From: Herpomyces periplanetae
Lineage: Eukaryota; Ascomycota; Laboulbeniomycetes; Herpomycetales; Herpomycetaceae
Direction of reading: 5' to 3'
Assembly (NCBI GenBank): GCA_009733715.1
Contig: WMKJ01000054.1
Coordinates: 1 to 64,000, forward strand
DNA: 64,000 nt
Under the pieces are notes generated by a model. That model had not been told where the DNA came from. It did not search any database and worked only from the letters and a program-made list of their open reading frames with translations. This document shows positions 12,877 to 25,501 of the stretch, piece by piece. The first letter of the stretch is position 1. Every line of letters begins with the position of its first letter. The translations under genes were made by a program, and so were the position numbers.

Positions 12877-15800
12877 TTCATAGCCAGCCCAAACCTAACG
12901 GGTTAATATATTCAACATAGTATCTCAGATCTAGGTGTTAATTCCCTGGTAACATCACAAATTTCGTTCATATATGAATTTTCATGCGAGCATAATCGGC
13001 ACATGTATATCGCATGTCCTCTCCGGCAAAAACGCCCATCAGTCTTTAATAGTATTTTCCGAGAAAAGACAGTGTCGTCTACCATATTTAATTGATTTCA
13101 GTCATGTGTTCCCAACAAAAAGCATACAATTTAAATATGTCGATTCCTTCGATACTTTAACGAAAGATGTTTTGGTCCAAAATTTAACGCTTATCTTGTC
13201 CGTAAAATGTGCACTTTCTGTGCCGGTCGCGTTTTCGTTACAATAGTTGCCGCTTCATATTAGTCGATTTTCCAACGGTCTGCTGCTGCTGATTTCTCAT
13301 TTAGTATAAGGATATATTAAACTATTAAACATCTGAGCTTTGTTGTTCAGTTTTGTATCGCTTGCTTGTTCCTTTGAATCCTGTTACTTTTATTCACTTT
13401 GGCTCATGCTTTGATTAAGCTGTTGCTGAAAAGGGCTTCGCCCGCCATTAAACCTTCGCGGTTCTTATATTTAAGTGTGAAGTTAATCTTTTAAACCGAT
13501 AAAATTTTTATATACCATAATAATACGTTTGGTTAATGTATCTTCTCCAGGATAATCATTCAATTCATCGGTAACTTGCCGAAGGGAGGGTGAATGTAAA
13601 AAATTAGACTGTAAAAAGGTCATGCCGTATGCCCAATTTATCAACTTGGCAATCCGATGTCATCCCGTTTAGACTAGCTCGACTCGTAACGCAAATCCCA
13701 TTACGTATTGTAAACGTGAGTATCGGTTACTCACAATCACGAGGCGCAATCCGAATAAACCATGGATAAAGAAACCATCAACACCAAGCTGAGACGTTAC
13801 CGAAGCCCAACACATCTATTGTGAGCCGTAGAAGATTGACCAATAAAGAACTTGCGTTCATTTGGGCTAAAAATTTCATATGATTTACTCCATTCCCTAA
13901 AAGGTTAAATCGGTTAATCATCCCGTATAGCCTGTATAGTCACATGAAGTACCCTTATACAACTAGACTGAACCAGGTAATATAAACATGAGCTTTAACA
14001 TTAGCAAAAGATTATGCATTATGGGGAAGAGAACCCACTCAGTTAACATAACCTATACCTAACTACGTATGTATATGTGTGCGTAGCATCCCTTCCTCTG
14101 ACTGAAGTGTGCTAAGCCACTCTGAATCAGTGTACGACCCTCAGGTTATGCTAAAGATTGACTTGAAAACCAATTTAGACTTACGTTCGATCAGAGATGC
14201 GTGAAGAAATTAAAAGTTACTGTTAACAGTTGCATATAAGGGTGGATTATCCATTTGAAGATGATACCACTTGAACGGAATAATCCGGGACCCAAACCAA
14301 TCAATGGGTAAGATTAATTAATCTAGGTGGTATTGCGACATGAATGTATCGGACAAACGCGGTTAACTGTAACGCTGAACGTTGGGTTACACTTTTTTGG
14401 TCATGATACAGTCTTGATGGGATGGGACGTTGATTATACGTATAGAGTCAAGTTAGCATCAAGTGTGTGTGCGCACGCGCACACACACACGCACACACAC
14501 ACGCACACTAGAATAGCGGATCGGTTGTGAGCACACGGGGTGCCAGATCGTCAAGGGAAATCAGTGAGTAGGAAGAAATACTTTGAAGTATGGATAAACA
14601 ATTCCTTGAAAACTGGATTATTTTGGAATGGCCTGAATATACAAAGTTAGTAAGAGAAATAATTTAATAAAAACAGATGGAAAAAGGTAAAAGATAACAG
14701 GAAAACGAAAATAAAGTATCAATCGTTACGATGTTCAATGGATAAGGTGTGTAAACGGAAAGTTTGATGGAAAATTATCAACAAAAAGATTCAATTTGAA
14801 TGGAATAGAGAAAGGCAGAGTAGGAAGATGTATAGGTTGAAGAAAATAAGAGAAGAAAGGAAAGGAAAGGTTGATATGCTTACCTTGAAGATAAAATGAA
14901 TTAAAAACATATTGGTTGAAGTAAAGTTACAATGGATTAACATGAAGAATGGTAGAATTATAGAAGAAATAGAGGAAGAGGGTAAAAGAAAACAAGTAGA
15001 CACGGGTCGATTAGATTGGAGAAGTTAGGGAATAGTGAAGTTATGAGGATTATTGTGGTATAAATATAGAGAAGTTATAAAGGCATGAAGATGAAAGGGG
15101 GATTAGAAAAGTTTATAAAGGAAGGGTACAAGGGAAAAGCGAAAACTTGGGAAGAGAAAAGGGAGAAAGGAATTTTGGGGTGCAAGTTTCGACAAAATTG
15201 CCATCGTGAAATCCCCAAAAAAAATTCCAAGTTTTGAAGCGGCAGAACGGGATTCGGAAGGTGAAATTCCGAGTTCCGAGAGCATCACGAGATTTTAGTT
15301 TTTTCCGTATTGGGAAATAAAGTTGGAAATTTGTTTCACGGGCAAAAGGTTTGCCATTTAATCAGGATCTACAGCACTTTGCCTTCATTTCAAGGGCAAA
15401 AATTGATCAATTGTTCATTCTCACACTAATTTAACCAATTGTTTTGCATGGTGCAACTTGATCAAGCGGTCAAGATTACCTTGCTCAATACTTGATTCAA
15501 AATTTACGTACAACTTATCGCTTAAATTTTCCCGTCAAAGGCGTTTGATTTTAACTAAATACTTTAGTATAGCCTATGCTTTTTCATTTAACCATCTATT
15601 GACTTAATCGACTACAATTCCTTCTAGTCTTCCTTTCATATATTTTCATCAAATATTGCATAATACTGAAATACTGGCTGGTCGTGATATCCCTGAAATT
15701 CAATTAGCCCTGGGATAATTTGACATAGCGTAACTTTGCATTGTGATTACCAACTAATACTTTATGCGCTTTGACCGTTAAATATATCTCAAATAGCGCT

Positions 15801-17899
15801 ATTATCAATCTAGCTAGCCATTTTACTTTACTATCAATTCCCCTTTGTACGCAGTTTCTTTCTTTCTTATTTTCACAGTACGTTGATGAGGACGTGTGTG
15901 CGTGCATACATGTGCATGTCCGTCTGTACATACATTAGCCTTCGATATTCCCTACAAGATTACACGGAATCCCAACCCCCGAAAATTCACTTGTATACTC
16001 ATACTATACTCTTACACTGGGTCAATTGACATCTCAAATCACAATTTTAACACAATTCAATCTTTGATTCCTTAACCACTTACCCGTTTAGATTGTGAAT
16101 TCACTACATAATTTTTTCATTTACCACTCCACTTCCACCACGTAACGAGTATTTATCCATTCATGATTCCGAATAATATCGTACTTATCACGCCGCTAAG
16201 CAGTTATCCGCTTTTTCTCCATTCAAATAACATCTTGTGTCTCAATGTCTCACCGATCATCGTCGTTAATAAATTTTCGTCATATTTCATTAACCACAAC
16301 CCTTATGCATACCTCAATTCAACTTAACCCCAAAGGATCAGCGGTGATAAGTAAATGCCCAAATTAGCCATTTATTCGGGATAGTAATCGAGCATCCGGT
16401 CTTCCAGTTTAACCGGCCGACGTAGTAATTAACTACCATTTGATAGAATTCTTAACCTTCAAACGAACTAACCAACCAACATACCCGCTAACCAACCATA
16501 TATCCCAAAAGAGTTAATAAGCATAGATTCCCCCCCTCCATTAGCCCATTAGCTTCAATACGAAACGCTTTATAACGTGAGTGGTAGCTCCACGGTAATT
16601 ATGTATGCTTAAATGTGCGTGAAAATGTAGGTTAATTCTAAAAATATTAGGAAAAATATAGACAAACATGCATCCCTTTTGTCTACACTGGGTAACTACA
16701 GGGAGAAATAATAAAGGATGATGATCATCTGAGAGTAAAGACACATCTATCACATAGCGCAAAATTTAACAAATATTTCCACTAATGATTTTTTATGGTT
16801 CGCTTAAGTATTTTTATCTCATTGTGAGTATAACATTAATCTGGAGATTAATTCAACTTAACCCATGTAATTTTAGGTTCACGTAAACGGTGAACAGAAT
16901 GACGGGTCTAGGTTGGGCTCACGGACTGTGAAAGTGGCAATATATGTTATCCGTTACTATTACTACACCACCACACCACCTTTTCCTCCTCCTTCTAATA
17001 CATACGTTGTAAGGCTCAACTTACCATCAATGTCACTGATGTCTCATCTACTATACATAATGTTTCAATAAAAGACGATGAATGTAATGTCGCCAAGTTT
17101 AACTTGACCGACTTCCTCGGCTCAAATGCTCTTTGTGCGGAAAATTCTTTTTTCCGATGTCAAGATTCCGGAATTCTGCAAGGCAATTCAATGGAAATCC
17201 GAGTCTTAGAACGGCAAAACGTTTGTTCGCCAATACTAACCGTTGGAACTATCACATTTACAACCTGTTTATACTCAGAACTAACTCCATTATGGCTTTC
17301 CAATGGCATAAAAATCACATCAGAGTTTCCTTAGTTATACTGTGATATAGACCATGTATTTGTGTGCTAAAATTTGTTAGTACACATTTATAATTTGTCT
17401 GCATTCTACTCATCTAATACACACTTAGTCCAGTCTAGTCTGGTCCTTTGTGTAGATTATCTCAAGGTTATCTACAATTCCACTTACTTTGAATCACTGT
17501 TCTTTCAAATCTTTAATCATTTATTATAAATACCTCATCTCTGCTCTGAATATCCCTTACCGAATCCTCCCCCACTCTCGCTGCTTGCCTCTCATCTTCG
17601 ACTAAACCCCTTGGACCAATCAACTTTCTCCACCCTTACCTTTATCCAATTACATCCATCAGTCCCGTCCCAATCACACTTTGCCGCCAAGACAAACTTC
17701 TCATCTTACATAATATAATGTTCCCAGTCCTGTCACGTGGAAGCCCTCTGTAGGGCGATCAAATCCCGATTTAGCGCATGTGTGCGTGCGTGTGTTCACG
17801 GTAAGATTTGCCTTGCAAAAATACGAAAATTTTCTTTTGCACTTGGAATTTCCGAATGGCTAATTATGGTTTTTTGTGCAAGTTCACTTAAACTTGCTC
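12877..17899. other. second gene desert, between Ndt80-like and RRP1
   Basis: No gene is supported over about 5 kb. The sequence switches from purine-rich on the + strand (about 14,530-15,300) to pyrimidine-rich (about 15,400-16,540), the pattern seen at known divergent promoters in this window. It also contains a long alternating purine-pyrimidine tract at 14,463 and a small GGGC-TTC-GCCC hairpin near 13,434. The remaining open frames are short and unrecognised. Confidence 0.55.
14463..14508. repeat. 46-nt alternating purine-pyrimidine (GT/GC/AC) tract
   Basis: GTGTGTGT runs into GCGCACGCGC and then CACACA with GCs interspersed. All 46 positions alternate purine and pyrimidine. This is a strong Z-DNA-type composition in non-coding DNA. 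Confidence 0.9.
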
Positions 17900-18528
17900 A
17901 TTTCAGGTTTTCTGTTATTTAGTTAGTTGGCCATTACTACTTCCCGTTACTTTTCCTTTGATTTTGTAAAAGCCATTTTTCTCATTTTGCCCTTCCATAT
18001 TCTCTCCCATTTTTTTTTCCTTCCTATCTACCCTCCACATCTTAAATTTTTTTTATACCCTCTTACCTTAAGTTTCACTTACTCCCCTTATTTACTATAA
18101 TACCATTCTTATTAATTTTCATCCAATATTTCATTTCCATCAAGATTCCCCTCATCCCTCTCCCCTTACTTGGCCTTTCTCCCGTATTCGGATAAACTTT
18201 TATCCTCAATCTGGCGATAATTTTCTTGCATCTTACGCCGATATTAAGTATTTGACTTTATTCCGAAGTGTTACGAATAAACTAAATTTGCTTTGCCGTG
18301 CTGGCATTTCCCATTTAATACCTTTAACCCCTCCATTAATGTTGTTGCTTTACGCCCGTAGTCCTCACTAAACTATTTAGCCTCGTTAATCCAACTACCT
18401 TTCACCCGTACTGTGGCAAGGTTTGTACAGGCTTTGAATTTCCGCGTGAACTAGTACACTCATATGCATGCAGAATACCATTGAATAACGTGTCACTAAT
18501 TAACAATTCTTGATCCGTTTGCTCCGCC
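17900..18528 (+). promoter_or_regulatory. pyrimidine-rich leader of RRP1
   Basis: The strand is strongly C/T-rich, especially at 17,930-18,200, and leads into the reconstructed first exon of RRP1. A TCACGTGG E-box lies further upstream at 17,733-17,740. The promoter role is inferred from position and composition. Confidence 0.45.
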
Positions 18529-19728
18529 ATGTCTCTCTCTGTCCTATCAAATTTGGCCTCTGATTGCCTAAAAAATCCTTACGTGCGCAATTTATCGTCT
18601 AGTGGTACGTCGCACCAAATCCCAATCTTGGATTACGTATCTGTCTGCCTGACACTTTAATCCGTCGGGTAAAGACTCAAGTCTTGCTGCACCAATCTGC
18701 TAAAGTTCTTCCCTCTCCTTAAGCGACCTTGTACTTGCCCTACTTCTACATTTTCTTGCCACTACCTTGTCTCTTGTAAATCACATTCGTCCCAGTGCTA
18801 CCTTACTTTTTTTCTTAACTTAACTAACTCTTCTACTCCCTAGACCGAAAAATTCGCGACACAGCTTTCGACTCTCTGAAGAACCACATTTCCGTCGCCA
18901 AATCTTTCGATAATGTCGAACTACTACAATATTGGCAAGGCCTCTACTATTGTATGTGTCAATTAGCTAATCTTCGTTTTATTTGCCTTGAATTTCCCAA
19001 ATTTTTTCCAAAAACACATACAAAATTCCACCGACTTATCCCCTACGTTTAATACAGATTTATGGATGTCCGATCGTCCACTTGTGCAATTTCAAATAAT
19101 TGATCAACTTGCCAATCTTCTTCATTTAATCGATAATTCCGCTCAATTTGAATTTTTACGGGCATTCTGGATTATTATTGCTTATGAATGGGTTAACATT
19201 GATTCTGCAAGGTATACAGTTTCCTGTCCTTAATTTCTCCGTCTTGCCTTTTATATTAAAAGAAGCTTTTACTACCGCTAACACATTTCCTACTTACTCA
19301 ATATCTCTTCCATTTTAAGAATTAACAAGTATCTCTCGTTAATTCGTCGACTTGTACGAGAAGCTTTATCCCTAGCATTTCAATCGTGCCAGCGAAATGT
19401 TGGCGCATCTGTTTCGCCAAAGTCATCGTTGGCAGCACACCTTTCTCTGTTCGAGGAGATTCCATTGAATACGAAGGATATTTCCTCTGTACCGAACGGA
19501 TTGCGATTTCACGTTATTGACGTCTATATCGATGAATTATATGCTGTGGATTGTAACGGTATATTAGATGAGATTAATTTACAGTGTATGCTAGGTCCGT
19601 TACGCCAAATCTCTCAGGAATCTCCTTGTAAAGCAATCAGAAAACGAGCCAAAGAAGCATTGCGGGATCCAAGATTGCTTGACTGGAATAATCGGCCTCT
19701 GAATGCTCAGACCATTTCCAATTCGTGA
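18529..19728 (+). CDS. RRP1: ribosomal RNA processing protein RRP1 (Nop52 family)
   Basis: Four exons, 18529..18604, 18844..18951, 19058..19211 and 19320..19728, join in frame to encode 248 aa, close to yeast Rrp1 (278 aa). Rrp1/Nop52 is a nucleolar factor for late 27S to 25S/5.8S rRNA processing in 60S assembly. Family blocks are visible in order: NPYVRNLSSSDRKIRDTAFD at the N-terminus, LQYWQGLYYYLWMSDRPLVQ, FWIIIAYEWVNIDSARINKY and LSLIRRLVREAL. FHVIDVYIDEL follows in the C-terminal half. Exon 1 was found by splicing: it supplies the ATG and the conserved lead-in. An AATAAA overlaps the stop codon at 19728. The gene is convergent with TRM8, 118 bp away. Confidence 0.92.
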
Positions 19729-19846
19729 ATAAAAAATTTGATTCCCACTGATTTGACAGAAATCTAATCCAGGATTTAAATTTGATTAATTATTCGCCAT
19801 CTTTATTCGTATGTTCACCTTTATTTTGCTAGGGAATTCACTACGG

Positions 19847-21045
19847 TTAATTCCATAGCGGATTGTCCGTGCGCTTCCAGCATGCTAGAAACCTTGGGCC
19901 GTTATTTCGCAAAACCTTTTTGCCTTCTTCTGTCCCTTCAACCATTAAGTTCACGCATGAATCAGTTTTTGCGAGCTCCACATAGTCCAATTTTTCAAAC
20001 AGAGGACAGGAATCGAAAATCTGTTTCATCCAATTATGCAAGTCCTCCACATCAGTAACTGTGTATACGATACCTATTCCCGGTTTTAATACGTAAGCAA
20101 ATTCAGCAACTGTTCCATGGTTGACGATTCTCGAGCGATGTTTTCGCGATTTAAAATGGGGATCAGGAAAGCAGAAAAACATCTTTTCCAATTGATGCTT
20201 TTGAAAGAAGTTGGTTAAATGCTTCATCGCATTGCTGCGTATACACGCTATATTCTGATATGAGGTAAATTTAATCGGACTTTTCTGATCGGGTAAATTT
20301 GTGATCTGCTCGCCGCCCTTCAAACGCATCGCTTCGATTTTATCCTTTACGAATTCCGTTACGGATAAGCGTAGTTCAAGACCTGAAATCAGTTAATATT
20401 ATCATTATGTTGTATCAGTAACACTACCAAATTAGAAAACTGCTAACTTACCAAGAATTAACGTGTGAGGGAAAAGTGATGACAGCGCAAAGAGTAGTCC
20501 ACCAAACCCGCAACCAACGTCGGCTATTTTGACGTGGATTTGGTGTTTGAGTAGTTGATCAGTGTAGTGAGGATATAAGGATTGCCATTGCATAAGATCT
20601 GGAGAAGCTGGGCTTAACCAAGGACATAGCGGTTAGTGTGCAGACATTAGCTTTTAATTTACTAGATGTATACACCTGTGAAAGTGGTGTTCACTGAGAA
20701 TGCGTCCGTTAAGTGTAAAACAAGTTTGGAGAACATTGCCATGAAAAGGAGGGAGAAACATAAATTCGATTGTTTGACTCACTATTCCAATAAATGGTCA
20801 GAAAAAACGTTGGAGTGAGCACGTTGTCGGTAGAATCGTTTTTTTGGAGTAGATATGTTAATTTTTTCCGCATCTACATTGTCTTTTTTATCAATGGATG
20901 AAGTTTTGAGAATTTCCTCATTTATTTTTCCTTCACAATTTTCGTCGGGTACTGTTGCTTTGGAATTTTTATGTGCATTGGTTGCTGTACTTATGATTTC
21001 TTTGCGTAGAGATCTATATTCGCTACGTTTGTTATACTTTGGCAT
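19847..21045 (-). CDS. TRM8: tRNA (guanine-N7-)-methyltransferase catalytic subunit
   Basis: Three exons on the minus strand, 20783..21045, 20452..20612 and 19847..20382, encode 319 aa. Trm8 with its WD partner Trm82 makes m7G46 in tRNA using S-adenosylmethionine. Visible features are the basic N-terminus, the conserved KKRFYRQRAHSN segment before the catalytic fold, SAM-binding ADVGCGFGG at residues 118-126, and CFPDPHFKSRKHRSR (FPDPHFK at 213-219), followed by VYTVTDVEDLH. The second intron falls between LIL and GLELRL. All splice joints keep the frame and restore family sequence. The gene is divergent from the REEP gene and convergent with RRP1. A CACGTG E-box lies about 193 bp upstream of the ATG. 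Confidence 0.97.
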
Positions 21046-22268
21046 TTTTGTTGCAAAATTGACGCATTAAATTTATCAATTAATACCTTAAAATTCCCAA
21101 GAGTATCGACGATTATTCTCTCTTATTCTAATTAATCAATAAACTTCCCGGTTGTGCTAAATTTACAAAAATTCCCCATTTGTGCGCCGCCGAAATTTCC
21201 CCTGTACGTCACGGGACACAATGTATGAACAGGTGTGTCACGTGGTAATTTGGAGTGGTAAAACCGTAGTTGGGGGAAGTTGGGAGAAAGAATATTTGAA
21301 CAGGATATATTAGCCGGGCTATATAATACCGAAAGCGCATAGAATTTAATTGGAAATCAAATTTATAAATTAAAAATTATGTTTTAGTGTGATAATTAAT
21401 GTTACAATATTTTATCGTTACTTTCCCCTATGGAATTAAATTTTACTGTACGTAAATTATTTCTTAGTACCACAAATGGTTAAGTCTACCCCGTCCCATT
21501 AGTGTAAATCAATATTTATTTAACCATACTCATATTAATAAAGTCTAGCTCAAAATATCTTTCTTCTATCCATACTCCACACTCTTTATAAACTACTCAT
21601 CATCCCACATTACCCCACTCTCTGGAAATTTTACCTGTCCTATCTGTCAAAGCACGTGACTTGTCATGTAGTTACCCGATTTGGAAGTAGTTTCAAATGG
21701 TCATCCCATATTTATAGGGCAGGTGTAATCTAGTCGAGTACAATGCTGACTAATCACATGTCATACAACGGATAACGTAATAAATTTGAACGATTTTTTG
21801 GCAATTTTTTTGTTTTCATGAAGTTTTTCCTTTTGGACAGACCAGTTTTTGAGTGTTTCTTGCAAGGAGTGTTCATTGAAAAAATACATTTCTTTGAATC
21901 AAGTACATCAACCTTACAAATTTCATTAAATTTCAATCAATTTGTTCTTCCCAGACGTATACCTTATCTCTACCACTATCTTAAGTACCTTTCAAGTTAT
22001 ATACATATTTCCTTTGAAACTCTTCTACACTATATTTTTTTACGCATTTATCATATCGTCAAAGCTTTGGAGCTATTCTCACGTTTGTTTTTGGATCGAA
22101 CTCCCTTATTGTTACCAGAATTTCTAATTAGTCTAACATTAAAAATTCAGAAACTTCAGCTATCAGTCTATATACCGCATAACTTTTTATTTGAGTCACT
22201 TCGTTTATTAAACGTCACACTTTTTTGTCACATTCTTTATATCTAATAACCTAACGGTAATTTACACC
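21046..22268. promoter_or_regulatory. divergent TRM8/REEP intergenic region
   Basis: This AT-rich 1.2 kb stretch separates two divergently transcribed genes. It holds E-box-like CACGTG sites at 21238-21245 and 21653-21660. A 142-codon AT-rich frame on the REEP side is listed separately at low confidence. Confidence 0.5.
21818..22246 (+). CDS. doubtful 142-aa open frame upstream of REEP
   Basis: This frame starts with ATG and runs 142 codons, ending 22 nt before the REEP start codon. The product would be rich in Leu, Ile, Phe and Tyr without clear membrane periodicity, and I do not recognise it. The bias towards T-rich codons follows the local AT-rich composition, so it may be fortuitous. If transcribed with REEP it would act as a long upstream ORF. 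Confidence 0.15.
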   Translation: MKFFLLDRPVFECFLQGVFIEKIHFFESSTSTLQISLNFNQFVLPRRIPYLYHYLKYLSSYIHISFETLLHYIFLRIYHIVKALELFSRLFLDRTPLLLPEFLISLTLKIQKLQLSVYIPHNFLFESLRLLNVTLFCHILYI

Positions 22269-23536
22269 ATGCTAGGACTAATTGCAAATTTATTCACGTA
22301 AGTACACTGCATATCAGCCCCTTGAACCTGCATGTCAATCTCGAATGTACCAGTGTCATATATGCAATGGACTCGTATAATACGCAAAATGCCGTTCGTG
22401 CGATTCTCCCATCGTTGTGTGTACACAAAAGAGTAGCAAACAGAATTCCAAACACAATAAATTCATTAATTTCTTCACCTTCTTATGGTTAACAAAATTT
22501 CTAACCAGCTAATGTTATTCCACTATACCCCATTACTGTCAACCTACAGATCCGCCTTTACATTATTTTTACCAATTTTCTTAACGTACAAAACTTTAAA
22601 ACCTGGATCATCAAACCTGAATACAATCACACTTTTACCCTGGCTCCGCTATTTCTTAGTTTTATCCGTCGTGCTTCAAGCTGAGAATACATTTGACTTT
22701 ATACTTAAATATATACCATTCTTTTCATGGCTAAGATTGTTTTTCCATGTTTTCTTGTTAGTTCCACGGAGTCGAGGAGCCGCTTTTATTTACACTCAAC
22801 ATCTAGAGCCATGCCTAAGTCGATACGAGAGTAATATTGATAGGACCCTCTTTAAATTGCATAACGCAGTCATGGCTACAGGATTACAAAACTTAAAACC
22901 AATATGGGATCACTTATACACCAAAGTTTTTGGAATTCAACAAAATCAAACTGTCAATTCCACAACCCAATCAGCCGTACCAGCTACGGTAAATGGATTT
23001 GCTACTTATCTTGTGTCAAGATTTTTAACAATGGCCGAGGAAACTAAACCTAATGATGACAGTACTCGTAGAAGTTGTAACCGGATGAAACAACGAACAT
23101 CGTGTGAACTTAATATACCAGCAAACTTAACTGGTAGTGAGCGTATTAAGTATATTACCCGACAACGCAAGATTTACCGATCACTGCTCCATAATCTGGA
23201 TAGAGAAATAGACACTTATCGTAGCCAATGTTCTTCACCGTATTCTTCGTCAGGATCGTCAATTGATTATCAGTAAGTTAAACTAGCTAACTAGGGTCTA
23301 GACGGGTTTAATTGAATGTTAACAGGAATACGAAACATTTAGCCAAGAGGTTATCTCGTCCAATTTACACGGAAGTAGATGTCCGCCGGCGCCGGACACA
23401 CGGCTCAATTGGATGCCATGGAACTGGAGTACGAGTTATTCCAAAACGAATGATCAACGCAATGAATCTTCGGCGCGAACTTCAGGTGCAGACTACTAGT
23501 GGAGATCTTGGAATTTCAAGATATCCTTTAGTATAA
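22269..23536 (+). CDS. REEP/Yop1-family (TB2/DP1/HVA22) ER membrane protein
   Basis: Three exons, 22269..22297, 22550..23272 and 23326..23536, encode 320 aa. The first exon is only 29 nt and supplies MLGLIANLFT. The TB2/DP1 domain covers about residues 10-105: two hydrophobic hairpins (FTLFLPIFLTYKTLK, then WLRYFLVLSVVLQ through IPFFSWLRLFFHVFLLVP) and the family signature RGAAFIYTQHLEPCLSRYESNID. Members shape tubular ER by wedging hairpins into the membrane, and REEP1-4-type proteins also bind microtubules. The C-terminal 200 residues are long, polar and Arg-rich, unlike short Yop1, so a REEP1-4-like layout is more likely. The gene is convergent with MGM101, 189 bp away. Confidence 0.9.
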
Positions 23537-23725
23537 AATGGGTTACGTTATAGATCAATTGTCTGAGAAACTCTTATCGGGCAAGCTAAATTCTACGAGT
23601 ATACAAAAATCGTAACATGGCTGTGCGTGTATATAGAACTTGAAAGAGCTGTTTTTAAAGGGAAATATCTACGTAACAAAGGAATTAATCATGCAAGATG
23701 AAATACATTATCCAAGACATTTCAA

Positions 23726-24765
23726 CTAAGTTCTCTGATAAGGATAGGATACAGATGTTCCGTTTTTTACGACAATTTTACGACGCTTCTTCGTTAACTG
23801 ATGTTCAACCCAAACCTCTTGGGCATGATGAGCAAGAAAGTCACGAATAAAAACAGGATCCCATAACTCAGATGCAATTCCGAGGTCTTTACAGCAACGC
23901 ATTAGAGCATTGGACTTGCAACCTTCAGTAGCCGTTGGTATAGAGTCTATGTCAAAGTATTGTTGTTCACCGCGAGCAATGGAAACTAGTCTGAATGGAA
24001 AGTTGTCCTCATGAGTGAATAGGTGATGCAGTACCAACATTTAAAAAAGTGAACATGTGAATTGTCATTTACTTACCGGCCTAGAACGATCAATGCGTAT
24101 TCTCGTGTAACCAACTTGGATGTAACTGTCGTTTCACCGCGCGGAACTAAACCCCAAGCACCCGGACCAAAGGCTTGATTTAGTATTCTGCGATATTTTA
24201 TCTCTGGTAAATAAATAATTCCATCTGGTTTAATTTCGATATCCTGAGGAGAAATTGGCTGAAGTAAAACTTCACAAGCTTGCTTATCAAATGGAACAAC
24301 ACTAAGACCTTGATAAGATTTGGACCAGTCTACTGGATTTGAGCTCGATGATAATTCATTGGACAATGGAAAGTTGTAATCGGGCGCATCTGATGATAAT
24401 TGTTGGGAGTTACTTGGTGTATCTGTTGTATCTTCATTAAAAGATTGAGGGTGAAGTGATAATGAAGATACATAATCTTCCAACTTAGTACCGAGGGGGT
24501 GCGAAGGTGTATTATTATGATCACGATCTGACAACGATGGTGATTTTGAAGGGTAAAAAAACGTATAGTTTGAATGGAATGAAGAGAATAGTCTAGGGCG
24601 CTTGTTTGAGTATCTGAATAATAATTGATAGTATGGGGTACAAAATGAACAAGTTTGAACTTCACGTATACTAGTAATTAATTGGTGCGAGGGAATGAAG
24701 ACAATTTTGTTTTGTCTACACCGTTTCCAAGTCAAATTATTTTGGAATCCCAACAAACGTGTCAT
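23726..24765 (-). CDS. MGM101: mitochondrial genome maintenance protein MGM101
   Basis: Two exons, 24077..24765 and 23726..23990, encode 317 aa. Mgm101 is a Rad52-like annealing protein of mitochondrial nucleoids, needed for mtDNA recombination and repair. The core runs from about residue 148: [58 protein letters not shown], then across the splice [14 protein letters not shown] and [18 protein letters not shown]. The start is the ATG giving [20 protein letters not shown], which looks like a mitochondrial presequence. The open frame extends 19 codons upstream without ATG. About 130 Ser/Asn-rich residues separate presequence and core, which is long for the family. The gene is divergent from BPL1. 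Confidence 0.96.
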
Positions 24766-25501
24766 AGTGTAAAATATGATTAACGAGAAGAAAACCAAAC
24801 GCGATATTTCAAGCTTAACCAAACTTCTTCAAACATCCATCAACTTCACATCTTACTGCACGCACTGACCCCGAACAGCCGACGCCACCACTGCCACAGT
24901 CTACGCCGGTGGCAGTGGCGCAGCAGGCGTGGCGTGGGTGCGGGCCCAGCACTGTTTGAGGGCCTGTAGCTGTGGCGGTACAGACGGGACGGGTTAACCG
25001 AGAATCCGGATGAATAATGTGCAAAAAAAGGGAAAAAACGGGAAATAGAAATTGAAAGGGAAAAGGCTTACTTGAACGACACACTTTCGCCAATCTTTTG
25101 TAGCCGTGTAACAATCTGTTAAGCGTAAATTTTCATCTGTAAATCATCAAATATTCCGGTTGTACTAGGTGCGTGGATGCGCACGATGTTGTATAGGTGA
25201 GTGAGTGCGTTTGTTAACGTGTGGGTACAACATCGTCTTTAGTGTGCACTTACCTTGACAGCCAGATTCTTCAAGAGCGCGTTGCCTATCGTGAGGGCAG
25301 AAAATTTGGTTAGCGAACGTAATGTGCGGGTACACTGAAGAGGTTTACCATTGATCATCATCAACATCAATATCTTGGGAGGGATTCAAGGACGACATTG
25401 TTGCGGTACAGGTATCGCAAGAGTAATCAGTAATAAAAAACAGACTTTTCAGACGCACATACACACGCACAGGCTACAGAATATCTTTTCACTCTATAAT
25501 A
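24766..25501. promoter_or_regulatory. divergent MGM101/BPL1 intergenic region
   Basis: This 736-bp region has a GC-rich island at about 24,880-24,990 within otherwise AT-rich DNA. The island contains a hairpin with 10-bp arms at 24888-24897 and 24909-24918, 123-153 bp before the MGM101 ATG. No conserved coding sequence was recognised. Confidence 0.5.
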
